A stretch of 64,000 nucleotides of DNA from Flavobacterium agri (GTDB lineage Bacteria; Bacteroidota; Bacteroidia; Flavobacteriales; Flavobacteriaceae), in NCBI RefSeq assembly GCF_013401995.1, contig NZ_JACBJI010000003.1, positions 434,001 through 498,000 on the forward strand, in the 5' to 3' direction. A model generated the notes under the pieces. That model saw nothing but the letters and a program-made list of their open reading frames with translations. It made no database searches and was not told the DNA's origin. Made by a program: the position numbers and the translations under genes. Positions 8,121 to 16,283 of the stretch are shown here, in pieces. How positions within the stretch are numbered: the stretch's first letter is position 1; each line of letters opens with the position of its first letter.

Positions 8121-8316
8121 ATGCCGTGAAAAAATTATTCAACAGCATTCGCCAAACGACCTGATTCGAATGTGGAAACAGCCAATTAAATGCCGTATTG
8201 CGATGATTTTCAGATTTTAATTCCATATTCTCTCATTTTAAGAATAATCGATTGCGGGTTTCCTCAATTAACATTTTGTCGAACCGACGCCGTCCGTTAG
8301 AAGGTGCTACTTTTCG

Positions 8317-8324
8317 TACATTTG
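8317..8324 (+). promoter_or_regulatory. -7 box TACATTTG
   Basis: Consensus TAnnTTTG element 20 bases before the chosen ATG (8345) of the first secreted C1q/TNF-like gene. Its position supports that start over the longer in-frame extension, which would begin upstream of the promoter. The -33 element is unclear. Confidence 0.55.
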
Positions 8325-8344
8325 AAGCCTCTAAAAACAAGAAA

Positions 8345-9034
8345 ATGCCTCAGTTTGTAAGGATTATCTTTTTGTGTGTCCTTTTTTCGGTAGGTGCGTT
8401 CGCGCAGGTCGGAATCGGTACGGCAAACGTAGATGCGAGTGCGCTTTTACAGTTGGAAAGCACGAATTCCGCTTTCGTTTTACCGCGTATGACTGATTCC
8501 CAAATGACGACTGTCACAAATCCGCCGGTAGGATCGATGATTTTCAACAATTCCGAAAACCTTCCGTATTTTCGCAGCGATGTCGGTTGGTCGGGGTTCG
8601 ACATCAATTCCAATCCGACAATCATTTTGACCAAGAGCGGCGGAACGCTTTCCACGTCGACCACGTCGTCTTATCCGATAAATGTTTCATCCGCAAATAT
8701 ACTTTCTACGAGTTCTGCCTATTTTACTGTAGACGGGCCTGGAGCGATTACCGTAAATCGTTCCGGGGTGTATCTGATGTCGGCTTGTCTTTCCACGTCG
8801 AACATGCCTGCTGGCAGCCGCCGATATCATTTGGCTGTGTATCGAAATGGGGCATTAGTCAGTTATCTCGCCAAGTCCAAACTCGAAATGTCGTCTTCCG
8901 ATTATTGGGGTATGACAGGAACGCTGATGTACTATCTTCAGGCCGGTGACCAATTGTATTTCCGATATTTTATCTCGAACACCACTACGCTCGCGAATGT
9001 TTTCCAAACCATCTGTATTACGAAACTCAACTGA
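8345..9034 (+). CDS. Secreted protein, tail-fibre-like N-terminus, C1q/TNF-like C-terminus (A)
   Basis: A protein of 229 residues with a signal peptide (MPQFVRIIFLCVLFSVGAFA, then Q). The segment after cleavage, QVGIGTANVDASALLQLEST followed by FVLPRMTDSQM and NPPVGSMIFNN, is a module common at the N-terminus of Bacteroidota surface and fibre-like proteins. The C-terminal ~120 residues contain a beta-rich pattern (GVYLMSACLST, YHLAVYRNGALVSYL, LQAGDQLYFRYFI) like the C1q/TNF jelly roll, which normally trimerises. It is the first of a tandem pair with the 9036 gene, separated by a single base. The longer frame to 8252 is rejected because it precedes the -7 box. A surface adhesin or appendage subunit is the best guess. 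Confidence 0.8.
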   Translation: MPQFVRIIFLCVLFSVGAFAQVGIGTANVDASALLQLESTNSAFVLPRMTDSQMTTVTNPPVGSMIFNNSENLPYFRSDVGWSGFDINSNPTIILTKSGGTLSTSTTSSYPINVSSANILSTSSAYFTVDGPGAITVNRSGVYLMSACLSTSNMPAGSRRYHLAVYRNGALVSYLAKSKLEMSSSDYWGMTGTLMYYLQAGDQLYFRYFISNTTTLANVFQTICITKLN

Positions 9035-9035
9035 T

Positions 9036-9731
9036 ATGAAAGGATTTTTAATGTTTTTGCTATTGACTTCGGGATGGATGTCGGCTCAGGTAGGAATCGG
9101 TACGACTACGCCAAGTTCGAGTGCGATACTTCAACTGGAAAGTACAGACAAGACGTTCGTGCCGCCGCGTATGACCAACGCCCAAATGGTTGCGATTGCG
9201 TCTCCGCTTAACGGGTCGATGGTGTACAATACGACGTATAACGCGATGTTTGTGAGGACTTCGAACGGATGGAAGAACTTTTTCGAAACTTCGAATGCGT
9301 CGATCGTGCTCAACAAGACCTTCAGTTCGGGCAATAATGTCGTCGCTACGGCCAACAATACCTATGCGAATTTTCCGCTGGCCTCGACAGATGCGATGAC
9401 GATTGACAACGCAATTTATACGGTGACGGGTGCAGGTAAGATCAAAGTGGCCGAAAACGGCGTGTATATGATCACGGCCAGTTTTTCGGTATCCAACATG
9501 CCGACTGGTGTGAGGAAATACGTCATCGCGGTGTACCAGAACTCTAATATCGTTGGCTATTTGTCAAGAGGTACGGCCAATCTCGAATCCACCGACGAGT
9601 GGGGAACAAGCGGCTCATTGAGTATATCGGCAGCGCAAAACGACATCATCGAACTCAAATATGTCCTCAATAATGCGGGTGCGACATTAGATGCCAAAAT
9701 CTTCAATATCGGGATCACCAAGCTTAAATAG
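9036..9731 (+). CDS. Secreted protein, tail-fibre-like N-terminus, C1q/TNF-like C-terminus (B)
   Basis: A 231-residue paralogue of the preceding gene. The signal peptide is MKGFLMFLLLTSGWMSA followed by QVGIGTTTPSSSAILQLEST; FVPPRMTNAQM and LNGSMVYNTT follow as in copy A, with the same jelly-roll-like C-terminal half (GVYMITASFSVSNMPTGVRK, YVIAVYQNSNIVGYLSRG). The ATG lies one base after the TGA of copy A (TGATATG), so the pair is translationally coupled and probably made in equal amounts. Paralogy plus coupling suggests hetero-oligomer subunits or a recent duplication. No T9SS C-terminal sorting domain is present, so export stops at Sec unless they assemble on a partner. Confidence 0.82.
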   Translation: MKGFLMFLLLTSGWMSAQVGIGTTTPSSSAILQLESTDKTFVPPRMTNAQMVAIASPLNGSMVYNTTYNAMFVRTSNGWKNFFETSNASIVLNKTFSSGNNVVATANNTYANFPLASTDAMTIDNAIYTVTGAGKIKVAENGVYMITASFSVSNMPTGVRKYVIAVYQNSNIVGYLSRGTANLESTDEWGTSGSLSISAAQNDIIELKYVLNNAGATLDAKIFNIGITKLK

Positions 9732-9809
9732 TACAAATTATTGTACAAACGAGGTAATATTTTTGGAGATGGATACACGTAACTTTCGGTGAATCCAAAA
9801 CCTGAAATT

Positions 9810-10061
9810 ATGCCCGGAAAAGACCCAGGTCCGCAAATAAAAGACAAGGACCAATACGAAGCCTTGCGCGATAAAGGCTATAGCAAACAGAAATCGGCGC
9901 GTATCGCCAACAGTAAAGGTGCCGAACATAGGGGCGGTAAAGCCAAAGCCTATGAAAACCAGACCAAAGAACAAGTTTACGCCGAGGCCAAAAAGGTCGG
10001 GATCAAAGGCAGGTCCAAAATGACAAAGAAAGAGTTGATGCATGCCTTGCGTACGAATTGA
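9810..10061 (+). CDS. DUF7218 / Rho-N-like small basic protein
   Basis: A protein of 83 residues. The first half, MPGKDPGPQIKDKDQYEALR followed by DKGYSKQKSARIAN, is a conserved pattern I associate with small proteins annotated DUF7218. The second half (TKEQVYAEAKKVGIKGRSKM, then TKKELMHAL) looks like a Rho-N/SAP-type helix-extended-helix of the kind that binds nucleic acids. It is rich in Lys and Gly with no membrane segment. The ATG at 9810 is chosen over the GTG at 9789 because family members begin with MPGKDPG. A nucleoid- or stress-associated role is plausible, but not shown here. Confidence 0.8.
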   Translation: MPGKDPGPQIKDKDQYEALRDKGYSKQKSARIANSKGAEHRGGKAKAYENQTKEQVYAEAKKVGIKGRSKMTKKELMHALRTN

Positions 10062-10118
10062 TTTTCAAATACTTGATTCTTAGTACGATATTTTTTAAAT
10101 TGGCGTAAAAAATACGCT

Positions 10119-11483
10119 ATGAAAAAAATTCTACTTCTTTTGGTGGGCGTTCCGTTTATGGCCCAAAGTCAGTGTTGGGATCAGATTTCCTCGCTCAACA
10201 ATTCGGTTCTGATACAAAAAAGCGACGGTTCGCTTTGGGGTTACGGCACGAACAACGACGGATCGTTAGGGAGTGCCATCGGCCAGATCAATGCGCCGGT
10301 CGTAATTTCTGCCGATGCCGATTGGGCTTCATTCTCCTCAAGTCCCAAAACATCTTTGGCGATCAAGTCAGACGGAAGTCTTTGGGCATGGGGCATCAAT
10401 GCCAACACTTTCGGTAACGGATCGAGTAGCACGACTCCCGTCACTTCACCTCAAATCGTTACCCAGATCACCGATGTCGCGTCTGTAAGTACCGACGGTT
10501 CCGCATCATTCGCCGTGAAGCAAGACGGTTCGTTATGGGCGTGGGGAAGCGACCAATACGAAAAACTCGGATTGGGAAGCGGCGACCAGACCACATCGTC
10601 TGCTGTGCAAATCGGAACCGACACCGATTGGGTCAGCGTCAAGACATGTGTGTATTTTGTACTCGCGCTCAAATCGGACGGCACACTTTGGGGTTGGGGT
10701 AGGAATTCCGCAGCCCAATTAGGGCAAGGTTATGCATCGCCGGGCGTCGAACCCGATGAAGTTTATGTGGCCGAACCCGTCGAAATAGGCGATGGCGCAT
10801 GGGCGCAGTTTTGCGGATACGAACGCATGGCGTTGGCTATCAAAACAGATGGCACGCTTTGGAGTTGGGGTTACTCCGGCCATGGTGCGCTTGGTCTCGG
10901 CCAAATGGCCCAAACCGTATTGGTTCCTACCCAAATCGGATCCGATAACGACTGGAGTTCGGTTTCGACTGCTGGCCAAGTATCGGCCGCGATCAAAACC
11001 AATGGCGCGCTTTATACGTGGGGAATCGGAATGGCGGGTGCTTTAGGCAACGGCAGTTTAACCTGGACAAACGTGCCCGGCCAAGTCGGTACGGCTACAA
11101 ACTGGACCAGTGTCGGTAACAGTTACGTGTGTACTTTTGCCTCAAATTCACAAGGTCAACTTTACGATTTCGGATATTCCGGGAATTGGGGCTATCAAAA
11201 TTACTATACGCCTTTGGTGTTTACAAGTGCGGATTGCTCGCTTGGGATAGGTGAAAATCCGCGCAACTTTTCGGTATGGCCGAATCCTGTCGATCGGACC
11301 GTCTCGATCGCATTTGACGGAAATGTAGAAAAGTTCAGGCTGATTGACGCAAGCGGCCGCGTTGTCATTCAAGGCAGTCCGGTTCAAAATCAAATCGACT
11401 TGGCACAGCTTTCTGGCGGTCTGTATTTCCTCGAAATCGAATCCGATGGAAAATCCTATAGGACCAAACTGCTCAAGAAATAA
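10119..11483 (+). CDS. RCC1-repeat protein with T9SS type-A sorting domain
   Basis: A secreted 454-residue protein. A signal peptide (MKKILLLLVGVPFMAQSQ) is followed by about seven RCC1-like blades, each marked by DG-x-LW-x-WG (DGSLWGYG, DGSLWAWG twice, DGTLWGWG, DGTLWSWG, NGALYTWG, QGQLYDFG). These should close into one beta-propeller. The last ~75 residues (FSVWPNPVDRTVSIAFDGN, then GGLYFLEIESDGKSYRTKLL) form the type-A C-terminal domain recognised by the type IX secretion system and removed on export. The protein is therefore expected at the cell surface or in the medium. Its stop abuts that of the convergent methyltransferase gene with no spacer. The ligand of the propeller is unknown. 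Confidence 0.93.
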   Translation: MKKILLLLVGVPFMAQSQCWDQISSLNNSVLIQKSDGSLWGYGTNNDGSLGSAIGQINAPVVISADADWASFSSSPKTSLAIKSDGSLWAWGINANTFGNGSSSTTPVTSPQIVTQITDVASVSTDGSASFAVKQDGSLWAWGSDQYEKLGLGSGDQTTSSAVQIGTDTDWVSVKTCVYFVLALKSDGTLWGWGRNSAAQLGQGYASPGVEPDEVYVAEPVEIGDGAWAQFCGYERMALAIKTDGTLWSWGYSGHGALGLGQMAQTVLVPTQIGSDNDWSSVSTAGQVSAAIKTNGALYTWGIGMAGALGNGSLTWTNVPGQVGTATNWTSVGNSYVCTFASNSQGQLYDFGYSGNWGYQNYYTPLVFTSADCSLGIGENPRNFSVWPNPVDRTVSIAFDGNVEKFRLIDASGRVVIQGSPVQNQIDLAQLSGGLYFLEIESDGKSYRTKLLKK

Positions 11484-12257
11484 TCAGGCGCGGATCACGA
11501 AATCTTCTTTTTCCTGTTCCTTCCTGAAAAACACAAAACCCCATTGGAACGTGTCGATCGCAACCGTGACTTTGGGGTGTTTTTTTATGATTTCCCAGGC
11601 TTCGGTCATGCCTTCAGACCAATGGATGTCGTCGAAAATCCACACCGAATCGTTCGAAGCGGTCTTAAGCAGCGTTTCGAAATAACGCAAAGTCGCATCT
11701 TTTTGATGATTGCCGTCGAAGTAAATCAAGTCGAATTTTTTGTCGGAAAGTCGATTCAATCCAGATTCGAATTCATCGACCGTAATTTCTGCATTCGAAA
11801 TTCCCGATTTCTCAAGTTGCCGTTTTGCTTCCGATGCCGTATTGGCACAGCCTTCAAGCGAAATCACTTTTGCCGAAGAATTGCCCAAAGCCAAAGCCGA
11901 CGTGGCCAAACCCAGCGAAGTTCCGATTTCCAAAATGGTTTCGGGTTTGAAATAGCGCGAGATGCGAAACAGCAATTCGGCTCTCTTTGCGGAAATCCCG
12001 GCATTTTTCGCAATGTCCGAAACCTTGCGTTCATTCGATTTGAAAACGCGAGAACCCGCTCCGAAATCGGTAACAGAGATCGTTTTGTGGTTTTGCAGAA
12101 GCGATTTGCGATAGTTTCCAAGAGTTGTGTATTCCGGATAATCGGATCGGTCGTAAAAACATTTCGTGACCAGGTCGAACACAAAAGGCGAATGCACGCC
12201 GTGCTCATTGGTCGATTTGGACAAGAATCGCAGATATGATTTGACCTGCGTCCACAT
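11484..12257 (-). CDS. SAM-dependent O-methyltransferase-like protein
   Basis: A cytoplasmic 257-residue class I methyltransferase. The SAM-binding motif I is ILEIGTSLGLATSALAL; KVISLEGC is the acidic post-I strand and DLIYFDGNHQKDATLRYFE is the motif typical of caffeoyl-CoA/catechol-type O-methyltransferases (Methyltransf_24). A later SVWIFDDIHWSEGMTEAW segment supports the same family. An N-terminal ~60 residues precede the fold (NEHGVHSPFVFDLV). The ATG at 12257 overlaps the TGA of the upstream ABC-F gene (TGATG), so translation is coupled. The longer GTG start one codon upstream is less likely. The substrate cannot be read from the sequence. Confidence 0.88.
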   Translation of the reverse strand: MWTQVKSYLRFLSKSTNEHGVHSPFVFDLVTKCFYDRSDYPEYTTLGNYRKSLLQNHKTISVTDFGAGSRVFKSNERKVSDIAKNAGISAKRAELLFRISRYFKPETILEIGTSLGLATSALALGNSSAKVISLEGCANTASEAKRQLEKSGISNAEITVDEFESGLNRLSDKKFDLIYFDGNHQKDATLRYFETLLKTASNDSVWIFDDIHWSEGMTEAWEIIKKHPKVTVAIDTFQWGFVFFRKEQEKEDFVIRA

Positions 12258-14116
12258 CACTGTTCCGATTTGGCACTCAGTTCGAACCAGCGCTCTTCCT
12301 TATTTTCAAGTTCCGATATGATTTTCTGAAGCTCGTCGGCTTTAGCGGAAATGTCGGCATCGGCCACTTTTCCGTCAGAAAACAATTGCTCGATTTCTTT
12401 TTTGCGCCATTCCAGATCTTTGATTTCCTTCTCAATTTTAGAAAATTCCTTCTGCTCGTTGAACGACAATCCGGTCGAGGCCTTGTTTTGTTTCCAGTTA
12501 GCCTTTTCCTTTGGCGTATCGTCTTTTGTGGGTTCGGCGCTGTCTTCGTAAATCCTGAAATCGGAATAATTGCCCGGGAAATCCTCGATTTTGCCTTGTC
12601 CGCGGAAAATGAAAAGGTGGTCGACGATCTTGTCCATAAAATAGCGGTCGTGCGAAACGACGACGAGACAGCCCGGATAATCGATAAGGAAGTTTTCAAG
12701 TACGTTGAGTGTGACGATATCGAGGTCGTTCGTCGGTTCGTCGAGAATCAAAAAGTTCGGGTTCTGGATCAAAACCGTACACAGGTACAAGCGTTTCAAT
12801 TCGCCTCCCGACAGTTTTTCGACGAAATCGTGTTGTTTTTTCCTGTCGAACAAAAAACGTTCGAGCAATTGGCCTGCCGAAATCGTGCGCCCTTTCGCAA
12901 GCGGGATATATTCGCCGAATTCCTTGATGACGTCGATCACTTTCTGTCCGACTTTAGGATTGATGCCACTTTGGGTATAGTAGCCGAGTTTTATGGTGTC
13001 GCCGATCACGACTTTGCCCGAATCTGGTGGAATCGCGCCCGTGGCGATGTTTAGGAATGTGGATTTTCCCGTGCCGTTTTTGCCGATGATGCCGATGCGC
13101 TCGCCACGTTGGAAGTCGTAATCGAATCCGTCCAAAATCGTCTTGTCTCCGAACTTTTTCGAAACCTTGTGCATTTCGATCACTTTCGAACCCAAACGTT
13201 CCATGTTGATTTCGAGTTCGACTTGCTGTTCACGGCGTCGGCTTCTGGCTTTTTCCTGGATGACGTAAAAATCGTCCTGGCGCGACTTTGATTTGGTGGT
13301 GCGTGCTTTGGGTTGGCGTCGCATCCAATCCAATTCCTTTACGAACAGGTTCTGTGCTTTGTCGATACTCGCGTTTTCGGAAGCTATGCGCATTTCCTTC
13401 TTTTCGAGGTAATACGAATAATTGCCTTTGTACTGATATAATTTGCCGTTTTCGAGTTCGATGATCTCGTTGCACACGCGCTCCAGAAAAAAGCGGTCGT
13501 GCGTGACCATGAACAACGTCATGTTCTCTTTGGCGAAATAGTTCTCGAGCCATTCGATCATTTCGAGATCGAGGTGGTTCGTCGGTTCGTCGAGGATCAA
13601 CAAATCGGGTTTGCTGATTAAAATGATCGCAAGCGCGAGACGTTTCTTTTGTCCGCCCGACAAATTCTTGACTTTGAGCTTCAAATCCTCGAGCTTCAAT
13701 TTGAAAAGGATTTGCTTGAACTGCGTCTCGAAATCCCAAGCGTTATGCCGGTCCATATTGTCGAACGCTTTTTGGTAGGCTTCGGCATCTTCCGGGTTTT
13801 CGAGTGCTTTCTCGTATTGTTCGATGACTTTCAGGATTTCGTTGTCCGAAGCGAAAATCGATTCTTCTATGGTGAGTTCGTCCTGCAAATTAGGGACTTG
13901 AGACAAGAATGCCATCTTGATTTCCTTGCGCATCACGACCTGGCCCGAATCGGGTTCGTCGACGCCGGTCAAAATGTTCATGATGGTTGTTTTTCCTGTT
14001 CCGTTCTTGGCGATGAACGCGATTTTCTGGTCTTTATTGATGCCGAACGAAAGGTTTTCGAACAACGTTCGCTCGCCGTAATGCTTCGAGATGTTTTCTA
14101 CTGAAAGGTAATTCAT
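12257..14116 (-). CDS. ABC-F family ATPase (Uup-like)
   Basis: A 619-residue soluble protein with two ABC domains and no membrane segments. Domain 1 has AKNGTGKTT, LSGGQKKRLALA and LLILDEPTNHLD; domain 2 has GKNGTGKST, LSGGELKRLYL and FLILDEPTNDLD. The interdomain linker is long, basic and helical (around KAQNLFVKELDWMRRQPKAR), as in ABC-F factors that bind the ribosomal E site. A C-terminal Lys/Glu coiled coil (FSKIEKEIKDLEWRKKEIEQ) points to the Uup subgroup. These proteins act in translation or ribosome quality control rather than transport. It leads a two-gene unit with the methyltransferase, whose start overlaps its stop. Confidence 0.93.
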   Translation of the reverse strand: MNYLSVENISKHYGERTLFENLSFGINKDQKIAFIAKNGTGKTTIMNILTGVDEPDSGQVVMRKEIKMAFLSQVPNLQDELTIEESIFASDNEILKVIEQYEKALENPEDAEAYQKAFDNMDRHNAWDFETQFKQILFKLKLEDLKLKVKNLSGGQKKRLALAIILISKPDLLILDEPTNHLDLEMIEWLENYFAKENMTLFMVTHDRFFLERVCNEIIELENGKLYQYKGNYSYYLEKKEMRIASENASIDKAQNLFVKELDWMRRQPKARTTKSKSRQDDFYVIQEKARSRRREQQVELEINMERLGSKVIEMHKVSKKFGDKTILDGFDYDFQRGERIGIIGKNGTGKSTFLNIATGAIPPDSGKVVIGDTIKLGYYTQSGINPKVGQKVIDVIKEFGEYIPLAKGRTISAGQLLERFLFDRKKQHDFVEKLSGGELKRLYLCTVLIQNPNFLILDEPTNDLDIVTLNVLENFLIDYPGCLVVVSHDRYFMDKIVDHLFIFRGQGKIEDFPGNYSDFRIYEDSAEPTKDDTPKEKANWKQNKASTGLSFNEQKEFSKIEKEIKDLEWRKKEIEQLFSDGKVADADISAKADELQKIISELENKEERWFELSAKSEQ

Positions 14117-14489
14117 GCGGCAAAGGTAGTATTAAGCCGTTAATTGCGCGAACGCGAGGAGATGATTGTGGAAATTTGTGATATCGAAGTAAGATGAATC
14201 TGGATTTTGGCCGATGGTGTGGGTTTTTGGTTTTAGACCTAACAGGTTTTCAAAACCTGTTAGGTCTAAGGTAAAACGTTGGGAATAAATTCGGTTACAT
14301 GAAATCTGCCAAAATCGTTAAAATTCGTAATTCATATCAACTTTTTTTAAGTGTATAAAAGTTGCTTTAAATGTTAAAATTGTCAAAAAGGCAGTAATTG
14401 CGACATTTTGACATCTAAAATTGAATGGGTACAGAACTTGACTATACGGATGCGAGAAACATTTTTATAACCATTAAAAACATAGAATC
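14117..14489. other. Intergenic stretch between divergent ABC-F and Hsp20 genes
   Basis: About 370 bases without a gene. It contains the second copy of the perfect palindrome (14233-14269) and an AT-rich segment (about 14330-14420) that should hold the Hsp20 promoter, although no unambiguous TAnnTTTG box was found. No CIRCE-type inverted repeat was seen. Confidence 0.6.
14233..14269. repeat. Perfect palindromic repeat, copy 2
   Basis: Two perfectly complementary 18-base arms (14233-14250 and 14252-14269) with a one-base loop. It has the same core as copy 1 at 285-321, differing only at the centre (TTTT-C-AAAA here, TTT-CCC-AAA there). The tight sequence identity of two unlinked intergenic copies indicates a mobile or genome-wide repeat. 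Confidence 0.85.
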
Positions 14490-14921
14490 ATGAACCTAGT
14501 GAAGAAAAACCACGGACATTTTTTTCCATCTGTATTAGATGAATTGTTCCGTCCCGATTTCGGCGGACGCCAATTGAATTTCAACACGCCGGCCGTCCCG
14601 CCGGTAAACATCCGCGAAACCGATAATGCTTTCGAAGTAGAGTTGTCGGCTCCCGGAAAAACAAAAGAAGACTTCAATATAGAAGTAGACAACGGCCTGT
14701 TGACCATTTCGTCCGAAATCAAAAATGAAACTACTGCCGAGGAAGGCAAATACACGCGTCGAGAGTTCTCGTTTTCGTCTTTCAAAAGATCGTTTACGTT
14801 GCCCGAAACAGTGAACGACGACGATATAAAGGCTTCGTACGAGGGTGGGATCCTCAAAATCAGCCTTCCGAAAAAAGAAGAAGCACTCCCAAAAGCGAAA
14901 AGATTGATTGATGTAGGTTAA
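14490..14921 (+). CDS. Small heat-shock protein (Hsp20/alpha-crystallin)
   Basis: A 143-residue ATP-independent chaperone that holds unfolding proteins. The alpha-crystallin domain spans about residues 35-135: VPPVNIRETDNAFEVELSAP, the FNIEVDNGLLTISSEI strand pair, the YTRREFSFSSFKRSFTLPE segment and the characteristic A-x-YEGGILKISLPK near the end. A short variable N-terminal arm (HFFPSVLDELFRPDFGG) precedes it. The Pro-free C-terminus ALPKAKRLIDVG carries only a weak form of the I-x-I oligomerisation motif. It is monocistronic with a strong terminator. Heat or stress induction is expected from the family, but no regulator site was recognised. Confidence 0.96.
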   Translation: MNLVKKNHGHFFPSVLDELFRPDFGGRQLNFNTPAVPPVNIRETDNAFEVELSAPGKTKEDFNIEVDNGLLTISSEIKNETTAEEGKYTRREFSFSSFKRSFTLPETVNDDDIKASYEGGILKISLPKKEEALPKAKRLIDVG

Positions 14922-14948
14922 TGATTGATTGTGAGTGTTTAGTGAGAG

Positions 14949-14978
14949 AGCGTCCCGGTTTCGGGGCGCTTTTTTTTG
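14949..14978 (+). terminator. Terminator after hsp20
   Basis: Stem AGCGTCCCG/CGGGGCGCT (14949-14957 with 14962-14970, one G-T pair) with a 4-base loop, followed by eight T residues. It lies 27 bases past the Hsp20 stop. Confidence 0.88.
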
Positions 14979-15020
14979 TGGAGTGCCGAAGTGTGTCATT
15001 TAGTGCTTCGTCACTTTGCT

Positions 15021-15028
15021 TATATTTG
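15021..15028 (+). promoter_or_regulatory. -7 box TATATTTG placed 4 bases before the ATG
   Basis: Perfect TAnnTTTG box whose last base is only 4 bases upstream of the glycosyltransferase ATG (15033). If used, the transcript would begin at or next to the start codon and be leaderless. TTTAG near 14999 is a poor substitute for the TTG at -33. Confidence 0.45.
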
Positions 15029-15032
15029 CGTC

Positions 15033-16166
15033 ATGCAGCTTTCCGTCGTCATCCTCAACTATAATGTGCGTTGGTTTTTACAACTCTGTCTCGAAAGTGT
15101 GCAGAAGTCGGTGGCGAATATCGACACAGAAATCATAGTCGTGGATAATAATTCTGCAGACGATTCGTGTGCAATGGTGAAAGCGCTTTTTCCTAATGTC
15201 AAGCTCATCGAGAACAAGGAAAATTCGGGTTTTCCCAAAGGCAATAATATAGGTGTGGCACAAGCAAAAGGCGAATATATCTGCATTTTGAATCCCGATA
15301 CGGTCGTGGCCGAAGATACGTTCAAGAAGATTCTGGCTTTCGCGAATTTGCAGCCAAAACTCGGGATTGTCGGCTGCAAATTGATCGACGGCACCGGAAA
15401 ATTCCTGCCCGAAAGCAAGCGCGGCATCCCGAAACCATTCACCGCGTTTGGAAAAGTTACAGGTTTGTACAAGGTTTTGCCATCGGTTTTTGGAAAATAC
15501 TATGCATCGCATCTCGAGGAAAGCCAAACCGGCGAAGTCGAAATCCTCGTCGGTGCGTTTATGGTGATGAAACGCGACACCTACTTGTCCGTTGGCGGTT
15601 TCGACGAGGATTGTTTTATGTATTCCGACGACATCGACCTTTCGTACACGGTCCTGAAATCGGGCAAAAAAAACTTTTATTTCGGCGAGACCACCGTCAT
15701 TCATTTCAAAGGCGAAAGCACGATAAAAGACGGATTGTACATGAAGCGTTTCCGCGAAGCGATGAATTTTTTCTATCGCAAACACTTCCGCGTGTCACCG
15801 GTTTTCGATCTATTCATGAAATTCGGTGCGTTTTTGTTTTCGCTCAAAAAACGCGAAGATGCAAAGGTCGAAATTCCCAAGCCGAACCATTATGGGGTTC
15901 TTCCGACCAATGGGCCGCTGTTTGAAAAAGCTTCCAAATTGTTAGGAAAAAACCTCGATGGCAATCGACACGTCAATGAAAAAAAAGTAAATTCGTCGAC
16001 AGCACGAACGCAATACTGGCTTGATTCCGAAGCGATGCCGTTCGGTGAAATCATACAGGAAATGCAATCACTTTCCGCGAACGGGAACACGTTTAGGATT
16101 TTGATTAGCAGTGCCGCCATCGGCAGCGATTCCAGCAACGACAGAGGTGAAGTGCTAACATTCTGA
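15033..16166 (+). CDS. Family 2 glycosyltransferase
   Basis: A cytoplasmic GT-A fold glycosyltransferase of 377 residues, probably making a cell-surface polysaccharide or glycan. The start MQLSVVILNYNVRWFLQLCL is the classic GT2 first strand, and the protein continues with IIVVDNNSADDS (nucleotide-sugar site), ILNPDTVV (DxD-like metal site), GAFMVMKR and DEDCFMYSDDIDLSYTVLKSG (acceptor/catalytic region). This is the WbbL/rhamnosyltransferase-like subgroup. The last ~110 residues form an extra region of unknown function. An upstream in-frame extension (to 14976) is rejected because MQLSVVILNYN is the family N-terminus. There is no sugar-pathway neighbour, so the glycan is not predictable. Confidence 0.92.
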   Translation: MQLSVVILNYNVRWFLQLCLESVQKSVANIDTEIIVVDNNSADDSCAMVKALFPNVKLIENKENSGFPKGNNIGVAQAKGEYICILNPDTVVAEDTFKKILAFANLQPKLGIVGCKLIDGTGKFLPESKRGIPKPFTAFGKVTGLYKVLPSVFGKYYASHLEESQTGEVEILVGAFMVMKRDTYLSVGGFDEDCFMYSDDIDLSYTVLKSGKKNFYFGETTVIHFKGESTIKDGLYMKRFREAMNFFYRKHFRVSPVFDLFMKFGAFLFSLKKREDAKVEIPKPNHYGVLPTNGPLFEKASKLLGKNLDGNRHVNEKKVNSSTARTQYWLDSEAMPFGEIIQEMQSLSANGNTFRILISSAAIGSDSSNDRGEVLTF

Positions 16167-16283
16167 AGCCGTTCAACGAAAACGATTGCACTTTGTCTAA
16201 AAATTATTGTATTGTTATTGTAATCGGATATAAATCGGTAATTTCGCAAGCAGATTTTAAATTCTAGCGTTCAGCTTATCAAT

